A stretch of 17,338 bases of DNA from CAWFFV01 sp963814985 (GTDB taxonomy: Bacteria; Chloroflexota; Ktedonobacteria; Ktedonobacterales; Ktedonobacteraceae): assembly GCA_963814985.1 (NCBI GenBank), contig CAWFFV010000042.1, positions 1 to 17,338 of the forward strand, in the 5' to 3' direction. Shown piece by piece: positions 7,333 through 13,102 of the stretch (positions within the stretch are counted from its first letter, which is position 1; each line of letters begins with the position of its first letter). A model generated the notes under the pieces. The model did no database searches. It saw only the letters and a list, made by a program, of their open reading frames with translations, and was not told where the DNA came from. Both the position numbers and the translations under genes were made by a program.

Positions 7333-8387
7333 TCGCTCCGGTAGACCTCAAGGTGCAAGCCGCTCGACCAACGAATCGCCTTTCCCGGCAAGTAGTGATT
7401 GCAGGTTTGGCAGGACTTACCATCGTGGGTGGTGGTGTCATCTGGTTTGCAACTTCGCATGGTTCAGCTTCACCACAAATCCAGAGCACGACTCCTCCTC
7501 CTTTAGGAACCACACTCTATACCTATCATGGGCATTCTGCCTATGTGAAGGCAGTGGCATGGTCACCAGATGGGATGCGCATCGCTTCAGCTTCTGGGGA
7601 TAATACGGTGCAGGTGTGGGATGCGACTGATGGGAGCAATGTCTTTACCTATCATGGACATTCCTATGCTGTGCGGACGGTGGCGTGGTCACCGGATGGC
7701 AGGCGTATTGCATCTAGCTCACAGGATCATACGGTGCAGGTTTGGAATGCGACTGATGGGAGCAACGTCTTCATCTATCGTGGGCATTCCACACTTGTGG
7801 AGGCAGCGGCGTGGTCGCCTGATGGCAAACGCATCGCCTCCGGAAGCGATGATGAGACGGTGCAGGTTTGGGATGCGACTGATGGGAGCAACGTCTTCAC
7901 CTATCGTGGGCATTCCTTCTTTGTGGAGGCGGTGGCGTGGTCGCCTGATGGCAAACGCATCGCCTCTGGAAGCTATGATAACACTGTGCAGGTGTGGAAT
8001 GGAGTTGATGGTGGTAACGCCTTCACCTATCATGGGCATTCCGATGTTGTGGAGGCGGTGGCGTGGTCGCCCGATGGGAAGCGCATCGCCTCTGGAAGCG
8101 ATGATGGCACAGCGCAGGTGTGGAATGCGACTGATGGGGGCAAAGCCTTTACCTATCATGGGCATTCCAGCGTTGTGTCTGCGGTGGCGTGGTCGCCGGA
8201 TGGAAAGTGCATCGCCTCTGGGAGTGCCGATAATACTGTGCAAGTGTGGGATGCGACTGATGAGGGCAAAGCCTTCACTTATCATGGACATTCCAGCGAT
8301 GTGGATGCGGTAGCGTGGTCACCAGATGGGAAGCATATCGCCTCTGGTTATGGGGATGGGACAGTGCAGGTTTGGGTGGCATCGTAA
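7329..8387 (+). CDS. Transmembrane WD40 seven-blade propeller (C-terminal half of kinase-WD40 protein)
   Basis: This half overlaps the kinase stop by GTGA. The opening residues (VIAPVDLKVQAARPTNRLSR) are the end of the linker, so GTG 7329 is probably not a natural start. A membrane helix follows (about residues 21-42: VVIAGLAGLTIVGGGVIWFA), then a Ser/Pro/Thr spacer and seven WD repeats of 42 residues with the pattern F-T-Y-H-G-H-S...V-A-W-S-P-D-G-K-R-I-A-S-G-S...T-V-Q-V-W. Seven repeats make a closed beta-propeller, which would lie outside the cell and probably bind a partner that controls the kinase. No signal peptide or clear Shine-Dalgarno precedes it, so separate expression is doubtful unless by coupling at the GTGA overlap. 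It converges on a Uma2 gene 23 bases away. Confidence 0.8.
   Translation: MIAPVDLKVQAARPTNRLSRQVVIAGLAGLTIVGGGVIWFATSHGSASPQIQSTTPPPLGTTLYTYHGHSAYVKAVAWSPDGMRIASASGDNTVQVWDATDGSNVFTYHGHSYAVRTVAWSPDGRRIASSSQDHTVQVWNATDGSNVFIYRGHSTLVEAAAWSPDGKRIASGSDDETVQVWDATDGSNVFTYRGHSFFVEAVAWSPDGKRIASGSYDNTVQVWNGVDGGNAFTYHGHSDVVEAVAWSPDGKRIASGSDDGTAQVWNATDGGKAFTYHGHSSVVSAVAWSPDGKCIASGSADNTVQVWDATDEGKAFTYHGHSSDVDAVAWSPDGKHIASGYGDGTVQVWVAS
7518..8387 (+). repeat. 126-bp tandem repeats encoding WD40 blades
   Basis: Seven units of 126 bases are similar at DNA level as well as in protein. For example, 7741-7790 matches 7867-7916 at 48 of 50 positions. Similarity this close suggests recent unit duplication or gene conversion. 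Confidence 0.8.
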
Positions 8388-8410
8388 GATCGAAGATGCT
8401 CTGGGACCGC

Positions 8411-8995
8411 CTACCACACACCTTCATAGATCGATGCGAGCGGAAACTCCAGATCAAGCTGATCGAGCTTTATGGTTTGATCTCCTGAGAAACGCTCCTG
8501 TTTCCAGTTTGTGGCGCATCGGTATACTTCGACAGAGGGTTCATCCTGACTCGCTAAGATGTAGACCTCCAGCGTAGGGCAAGTCTGGTAACGCAGAAAC
8601 TTTTCTGTGCGGTCGTATTGCTCAGTACTGGGTGAGAGGACTTCCACTACAAGGAGCGGAGACTGTATCTGGAAGGGCTTGAGCCGCTTATCCCTATCCC
8701 AGTCTGACCTATCACAGGTGAGTACCACATCAGGGACAACGGGTGGCTTACCAGGAATAGCAACATATTGACCCTGATAGACACGGCAAGGGCCACGTTT
8801 GCCCAGTTGTTCACGGAGCAGTATATAGATATTTCCCACTATATCGGCATGTTCAGGGCTTGAACCTGTCATGTCATACGCAATACCGTCAATAAGCTCA
8901 TAGCGATATGGATTCTCTCCACTGGTTAAGCGCTCAAAAGCCTCCTCAGTCATGGGAATGCCCTGCAAATCGTTGTATTGTGGGTTAGCCGCCAT
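8411..8995 (-). CDS. Uma2 family endonuclease (DUF820, PD-(D/E)XK fold)
   Basis: The 194 residues are the usual size for the Uma2/DUF820 family of predicted restriction-type nucleases. Visible family motifs are MTEEAFERL with YELIDG (Glu33), PDVVLTCD (Asp89), LLVVEVLSPST (Glu118) and EKFLRY (Lys132), which together form the likely metal-binding site. ATG 8995 has AGGG and AAAG upstream. The gene is last in a minus-strand operon after two small unknown genes, 50 bases downstream of the nearer one. Its last 27 coding bases recur as a fragment at 6120-6146. A second complete Uma2 protein at 12510-13097 has the same start (MAAsP, MTEEAFE.L) and core. The biological role of the family is not settled. 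Confidence 0.88.
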   Translation of the reverse strand: MAANPQYNDLQGIPMTEEAFERLTSGENPYRYELIDGIAYDMTGSSPEHADIVGNIYILLREQLGKRGPCRVYQGQYVAIPGKPPVVPDVVLTCDRSDWDRDKRLKPFQIQSPLLVVEVLSPSTEQYDRTEKFLRYQTCPTLEVYILASQDEPSVEVYRCATNWKQERFSGDQTIKLDQLDLEFPLASIYEGVW

Positions 8996-9045
8996 CGCTT
9001 TCTTTTCCCTTCTCTATTCACCTTAACATCAATTGGCACTTTTTT

Positions 9046-9408
9046 TCAACTTGCTTTCCACTTGAGCCAGGCACGAACCGTAGCGAGACCCGATTGGTGA
9101 ACAGGATTCTCAAGATATTCTGGTTGACACAGGTCAAGGAACTTTTGTGTATGCTCCATAAGCGTATAGAGCATGGTGATACATTCCTCGGAAATGAGAA
9201 ATGCTACACAACGATGTTGCTCATAAATCAGAAGGCCAGTGTCACCGTAGTCAGCCAGCACAACCCACAGATCGTCATGTATTCCTATCAATGGCCTCGG
9301 TTCATTCAGTGCTACATAGCCCTGCGGCAGTACTGGCGGTTTTGGCATGGCTTGCATGGTATCAAGTGGTTGATTCTTTGTGTCTATGCCCTCACTATGC
9401 ATACTCAT
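9046..9408 (-). CDS. Hypothetical protein, 120 residues
   Basis: I do not recognise this protein. It begins MSMHSEGIDTKNQPLDTMQA, has a proline-rich stretch (PKPPVLPQGYVALNEPRPL), a hydrophobic core (DDLWVVLADYGDTGLLIYEQ) and a charged tail ending VRAWLKWKAS. It has no signal peptide, no clear membrane helix and no catalytic motif I can name, so it should be a small soluble protein. Its ATG overlaps the stop of the upstream 76-residue gene by four bases (ATGA), and GGAGGA precedes it, so the two are probably translationally coupled and work together. Uma2 follows 50 bases downstream on the same strand. Confidence 0.65.
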   Translation of the reverse strand: MSMHSEGIDTKNQPLDTMQAMPKPPVLPQGYVALNEPRPLIGIHDDLWVVLADYGDTGLLIYEQHRCVAFLISEECITMLYTLMEHTQKFLDLCQPEYLENPVHQSGLATVRAWLKWKAS

Positions 9409-9635
9409 TCCTCCACATGTTTATCCATGACGGTGTTGTAGATCGTGACAGATATTTCTGTTGCTTCCGGTTCACCAACAATGTCTATTAATTGTTGGTA
9501 ATGCTGGTCTAAGACACCGAATTTTGCGCTAATGATTTCGTGGGAAGCTGTTGTAGAGAAGAGACGCAACATTCGTAATGATTCGCACTCAGCTTCAATC
9601 TGCTCACGTAACCTTGCAACCTCACTTGCCATCAT
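9405..9635 (-). CDS. Hypothetical small helical protein, 76 residues
   Basis: The first 25 residues (ASEVARLREQIEAECESLRM) look like a charged amphipathic or coiled-coil helix. The rest (EIISAKFGVLDQHYQQLIDI, then TEISVTIYNTVMDKHVEE) is also mainly helical. No named family is recognised; similar short helical proteins occur in accessory regions of Ktedonobacteria, by memory only. AAAGG lies six bases before the ATG at 9635. It is first in an operon with the 120-residue protein and Uma2, read from the strong promoter at 9767-9739. An antitoxin-like or adaptor role would fit the size and position but is speculation. Confidence 0.6.
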   Translation of the reverse strand: MMASEVARLREQIEAECESLRMLRLFSTTASHEIISAKFGVLDQHYQQLIDIVGEPEATEISVTIYNTVMDKHVEE

Positions 9636-9738
9636 CTCCCGCCTTTCCGCTAGAGTTGATACTGTTCCTGGGTGCTCTGTTTGTTCTATTTTCTAAATTC
9701 CATATTACCGTATTCCCAAATTACCATTAATAAGCTAT

Positions 9739-9767
9739 AGTATAGTTGATGTGTCATGATTTGTCAA
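9739..9767 (-). promoter_or_regulatory. Strong sigma-70-type promoter for the small-protein/Uma2 operon
   Basis: On the minus strand a perfect TTGACA (9767-9762) and TATACT (9744-9739) are separated by exactly 17 bases, about 100 bases before the 76-residue gene. CCAAATT-type boxes lie on both sides of it, so binding there could control it. Confidence 0.7.
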
Positions 9768-9791
9768 TGCCAAATTTCCATATTTCCAAAC

Positions 9792-9820
9792 TTTACTAAC
9801 CCCTTTCCCTGAAGTACAAT
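9792..9820 (+). promoter_or_regulatory. Promoter for the HTH-acetyltransferase-like gene
   Basis: TTTACT (9792-9797) and TACAAT (9815-9820) are 17 bases apart, giving a leader of about 35-40 bases before ATG 9864. The -35 is only a partial match, as expected for a regulated promoter. Confidence 0.45.
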
Positions 9821-9863
9821 ACTACCAAACTACCACATCTAAACAGACAAAACGAGAATTAAA

Positions 9864-10661
9864 ATGCAAGAAGAATACTATACAGCAAAAGAGGCTATGC
9901 AAGTTTTAGGTAAACCAACCACCACATTCTATAGAGAAGTTAAAGAAGGACGTATACCATATAAGGGCAAACGGCCCAATATGCGTTTCCCTAAAGAAGC
10001 TGTAAACGCGCTGGCAGAAATAGGAACCAACGAAGAAGATAACATAAACCTCACTTTCACATTATCCACAATAGCCGATGCATGGACAAAACAAGAAATT
10101 ACACGGCAACCATACGGAAACGAAGACGCCGTACCATTTAAAACTGTGCTGGCCTGGAGAAAAAGAAATGATGAGATATCCATGAATGTGAAAGAGGGTG
10201 AAAAACTGCTTGGATGGACAACATTTCTGCCGTTGGATGAGAGCGTTATAGGTGCCTTGATAGAAGATAAGATTAGAGAGAAAGATATTCCACTTCCATC
10301 CATCAAAAAATGGACAGAGAAGCAACTTTCTGTATATATACCGGTGATAGAGGTAATACCATCAGGAAGTATACAAAGAGATAAAGCAGTAGCCTCTTAT
10401 CTTATTAGAAAGACCATCAAATGGGCGATCACTCTGACAATCCAACATGAGATTAAAAACTGGTACGGAATTGGGGCAACATCAGAAGGACAGGCACTAC
10501 TAGAAGTACTTGGTTTTAAACTAATCGCGGACTATAACGAGGAAAGAAAAGGCTATATGCTAGAAACCAAATTGGAACCAGTAAAGCTTGTAAGTATGTT
10601 TCTTAGAAGTATGGAGGAACAAAAGGAACTTCCTGAAAAAAGATCATACAAAAATATATGA
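9864..10661 (+). CDS. Excisionase-like HTH protein with GNAT-like C-terminal domain
   Basis: The 265 residues fall into two parts. Residues 5-50 (YYTAKEAMQVLGKPTTTFYR, then EGRIPYKGKRPNMRFPKEAV) are a MerR/excisionase-type HTH of the kind that reads short DNA repeats. Residues about 110-245 look like an acetyltransferase (GNAT) fold: a beta strand with YIPVIEVIPSG, a following Q-R-D-K-AVASYLIRKTIKW helix in the acetyl-CoA loop position, and WYGIGATSEGQALLEVLGFK as the usual C-terminal strand-helix-GF signature. This fold call is from pattern only, and the canonical Q/RxxGxG/A loop is not clean. The gene is clearly more A+T-rich than its neighbours (many AAA, GAA and ATA codons), suggesting transfer. 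It is divergent from the small-protein/Uma2 operon, and the repeat boxes around it suggest autoregulation. Confidence 0.7.
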   Translation: MQEEYYTAKEAMQVLGKPTTTFYREVKEGRIPYKGKRPNMRFPKEAVNALAEIGTNEEDNINLTFTLSTIADAWTKQEITRQPYGNEDAVPFKTVLAWRKRNDEISMNVKEGEKLLGWTTFLPLDESVIGALIEDKIREKDIPLPSIKKWTEKQLSVYIPVIEVIPSGSIQRDKAVASYLIRKTIKWAITLTIQHEIKNWYGIGATSEGQALLEVLGFKLIADYNEERKGYMLETKLEPVKLVSMFLRSMEEQKELPEKRSYKNI

Positions 10662-10692
10662 TACAAATTCCCCAAATTTCCAATGCCCAGGA

Positions 10693-10821
10693 GTAACTAC
10701 TCGGGTATCCTCACCACCTGCGGTGGCTCGCTCTCATTTTGTTGCCGGTGGCGGAGTTTGCGGCGCAAACTCCGCCACCGGCAACAAAATAATCAACGAA
10801 GCGCCTACGGCGCTGAGAAAT
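10693..10821. repeat. Composite hairpin repeat, copy 1
   Basis: A conserved 43-base left block (10693-10735, containing hairpin CCACC-TGC-GGTGG and CTCGCTCTC) leads into a perfect 26-bp stem (10736-10761 with 10765-10790, loop GGC). Five bases later comes a 26-base right block (10796-10821) with stem AGCGCC-TAC-GGCGCT and then TGAGAAAT. The left block matches copy 2 at 37 of 43 bases and the right block at 19 of 26, while the central stem is unrelated. It lies between the HTH gene and glpK and may also end transcription. No coding function is apparent. Confidence 0.85.
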
Positions 10822-10866
10822 CAGATAAACAGACAAAAAGTTCAAGTAAGTCAAAATGTCAGAGTG

Positions 10867-10872
10867 TATAAT
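10867..10872 (+). promoter_or_regulatory. Candidate -10 element for the glp operon
   Basis: A perfect TATAAT lies about 80 bases before the glpK start. No good -35 stands 16-18 bases upstream (the nearest, TTCAAG, is 20 away), so activator help may be needed. It is just downstream of the hairpin repeat. Confidence 0.4.
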
Positions 10873-10951
10873 AAGGATTACGATCTGCTTCTCTGTTAGC
10901 ACAATTAGCGGCTTATACAGCAATATGGGGTGAGTAAGGAGAAAAATCTCA

Positions 10952-12457
10952 ATGGCGCGTTTTATCCTTAGTTTAGACCAGGGCACGACGAGTTCACGAG
11001 CTATCGTCTTCGATCATGATGGTGCGATTGTCAGTGTTGCACAACAAGAATTTCCCCAGATCTATCCATCACCGGGATTGGTTGAGCATGATCCAGAAGC
11101 CATCTGGTCAAGCCAGCTTGCCGTTGCTCAAGAAGCTCTGCAAAAGGCGGGGGCTTCGGCTTCCGATGTTGCGGCAATTGGCATTACCAATCAGCGTGAG
11201 ACAACCATTGTTTGGGATAAAACTACAGGGAAACCTGTCTTCAATGCTATTGTCTGGCAGAGCCGCTTAACCGTTCCCATTTGTGATGCCTTGAAAGCAA
11301 AGGGATTTGACAAAGAGATTCGTGAGCGCACTGGTCTGGTGACCGATGCCTATTTCTCTGGTACCAAGGTCAAATGGATTCTTGATAATGTGCCTGGTGC
11401 ACGCGAAAAAGCTGAGCGTGGTGAACTGCTCTTCGGCAATGTGGACACATTTTTGATGTGGCGACTTTCTAAGGGTCGTATCCATGTCACTGACTATTCC
11501 AATGCCTCGCGTACCCTCCTCTTTAACATCTATGCGGGTCAGTGGGACAAGACCATTCTGCAAGAGTTAGATATACCCCGCTCGATGTTGCCCGCAGTGA
11601 TGCCGTCGAGTGCGGTCTATGGAGAAACCGACCCCGAATTCTTTGGTGGGCCTATCCCCATGGCTGGCGATGCGGGAGATCAACAGGCCGCCACTTTTGG
11701 ACAGGCCTGTTTTGATGTTGGCATGGCAAAGAATACTTATGGCACGGGTTGCTTTATGCTCATGAATACAGGTGAGAAGGGCGTGTCGTCACAAAATGGA
11801 CTGCTCACCACTATCGGTTGGGGCATGGGAGATCCGGCTCATCCACAACTGACCTATGCATTGGAAGGAAGTATTTTTGTCACTGGTGCTGCCGTCCAGT
11901 GGCTACGTGACGGCCTGAAAGCTATTGAAAAAAGTGTTGATGTCGAGGCGTTAGCTGCCAGCGTTTCTGATAACGGCGGCGTCTACCTGGTACCGGCCTT
12001 TGTTGGTCTGGGTGCTCCTTACTGGGACCCCTATGCCCGTGGTACCATTATCGGTCTCACACGCGGCTCTACGATAGGTCATATCGCACGTGCGACCCTT
12101 GAGTCTATGTGCTATCAAACTCGTGATGTGCTTGAGGCTATGACAGCTGATAGCGGCGTTCATCTTAAAGCGTTACGTGTGGATGGTGGTGCCGTTGTCA
12201 ATAACCTCCTTATGCAGTTCCAGGCAGATATTCTCGGTGTGCCAGTACAGCGACCAAAAATTGCAGAGACGACCGCATTGGGTGCAGCCTATCTTGCGGG
12301 TTTAGCCGTTGGTTTCTGGCAGAGTCCGCAAGAGGTGGCGGAATATTGGGCTGTAGATCGTACATTCGAGCCACACATGAGCGCAGATCAACGCGATAAA
12401 CTCTATGCCGACTGGAAGCGTGCCGTTGAGCGTTCTCTGGGTTGGGAACAGGCGTAG
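10952..12457 (+). CDS. glpK: Glycerol kinase
   Basis: GlpK phosphorylates glycerol with ATP to sn-glycerol-3-phosphate in the cytoplasm, trapping it for catabolism or lipid synthesis. The protein has 501 residues, the same as the E. coli enzyme. It has the FGGY-kinase phosphate loop SLDQGTTSSRAIVFD (7-21), NQRETTIVWDKTTGKP, the substrate-binding strand GDAGDQQAATFGQ with the catalytic Asp (about 245), YGTGCFML, and the C-terminal ATP site DGGAVVNNLLMQFQADIL. No frameshift or missing key residue is seen. AAGGAG is well placed before ATG 10952. A Uma2 gene and then glpD follow on the same strand with short gaps, so glycerol use is probably one transcript. No glycerol facilitator gene lies within the window. 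Confidence 0.97.
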   Translation: MARFILSLDQGTTSSRAIVFDHDGAIVSVAQQEFPQIYPSPGLVEHDPEAIWSSQLAVAQEALQKAGASASDVAAIGITNQRETTIVWDKTTGKPVFNAIVWQSRLTVPICDALKAKGFDKEIRERTGLVTDAYFSGTKVKWILDNVPGAREKAERGELLFGNVDTFLMWRLSKGRIHVTDYSNASRTLLFNIYAGQWDKTILQELDIPRSMLPAVMPSSAVYGETDPEFFGGPIPMAGDAGDQQAATFGQACFDVGMAKNTYGTGCFMLMNTGEKGVSSQNGLLTTIGWGMGDPAHPQLTYALEGSIFVTGAAVQWLRDGLKAIEKSVDVEALAASVSDNGGVYLVPAFVGLGAPYWDPYARGTIIGLTRGSTIGHIARATLESMCYQTRDVLEAMTADSGVHLKALRVDGGAVVNNLLMQFQADILGVPVQRPKIAETTALGAAYLAGLAVGFWQSPQEVAEYWAVDRTFEPHMSADQRDKLYADWKRAVERSLGWEQA

Positions 12458-12509
12458 CTTCGCAAATGATGTGTTGTAGGTCTATTAATGAAGTGGAATG
12501 GAGAAGCTA

Positions 12510-13097
12510 ATGGCTGCAAGTCCGCGACATGATGACGATATTTATCGTGTCTACATGACAGAAGAGGCCTTTGAGAGTTTAATTAGTATTGAAAGCCCCT
12601 ATCGCTATGAATTGATCGATGGTGTTATTTATAATATGACCGGCTCTACTCCGGAACACAGTGCCATTGCTTCTAATTTTGAGGCTTTGTTACGTGCGCA
12701 ACTGGGCAATAGCGGACCATGTCGTATCCATCATGATCAGTATGTAGCTATTCCTGGTAAGCCCCCTGTTGTGCCAGATGTGGTACTGACGTGTGATCAG
12801 GCAGATTGGGACCCGGACAAACGGCTCAAGCCTTTCAAGATACAATCTCCGCGTCTTGTCATTGAGGTGCTTTCTCCCAGCACCGCAGCGTATGACCGCA
12901 TAGAGAAATTCGCCCGATATATCCTCTGTCCCACGCTTGAAGTCTATATCCTGGCCAGTCAAAATACACAACAGGTTGAAATTTACCGTCGTGCAACCGG
13001 CTGGCAACAGGAACTCTTTACGGCAGGTCAGACAATCAAGCTTGAGCATCCGGGCTTAGAGCTTTCAGTTGATGCAATCTATCAGGGTGTACTTTAG
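12510..13097 (+). CDS. Uma2 family endonuclease within the glp operon
   Basis: This second complete Uma2/DUF820 protein has 195 residues if started at ATG 12510. That start has GGAG (12500-12503) six bases upstream and aligns with the start of the other copy; the in-frame ATG at 12498 overlaps that ribosome-binding site. Motifs are YELIDG (Glu34), PDVVLTCD (Asp90), LVIEVLSPST (Glu119) and IEKFARY. It is strongly similar to the 8411-8995 protein, with the same GKPPVVPDVVLTCD and PTLEVYILASQ blocks, so both are copies of one subfamily. It sits 52 bases after glpK and only five bases before the first glpD ATG, which is unusual for a nuclease gene. Co-transcription is likely, but a link to glycerol is not established. 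Confidence 0.88.
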   Translation: MAASPRHDDDIYRVYMTEEAFESLISIESPYRYELIDGVIYNMTGSTPEHSAIASNFEALLRAQLGNSGPCRIHHDQYVAIPGKPPVVPDVVLTCDQADWDPDKRLKPFKIQSPRLVIEVLSPSTAAYDRIEKFARYILCPTLEVYILASQNTQQVEIYRRATGWQQELFTAGQTIKLEHPGLELSVDAIYQGVL

Positions 13098-13102
13098 ACA
13101 AT

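Larger units (their letters stand above)
9695..9834. promoter_or_regulatory. Cluster of CCAAATTTCCA-like boxes in the divergent gap
   Basis: Related boxes occur at 9695-9709 (AAATTCCATATTACC), 9715-9726 (CCCAAATTACCA), 9769-9790 (a longer double box CCAAATTTCCATATTTCC) and 9823-9834 (ACCAAACTACCA). One more lies after the divergent gene at 10671-10682 (CCCAAATTTCCA). They surround both facing promoters. The HTH protein encoded next door is an obvious candidate to bind them. Confidence 0.5.

Noticed and set aside
7719..8291. Long antisense open frame of 190 codons and a plus-strand frame at 7570-8313 of 247 codons inside the WD40 region
   Set aside because: Both are by-products of the 126-base repeat: with a period divisible by three, a frame free of stops in one unit stays open in all. 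Their products are repetitive and match no family.
10693..10821. Hairpin repeats as integron attC sites or a CRISPR-like array
   Set aside because: There is no integron integrase or attI in the window, the conserved blocks lack the usual attC core sites, and the copies are 4.8 kb apart rather than in an array with spacers.
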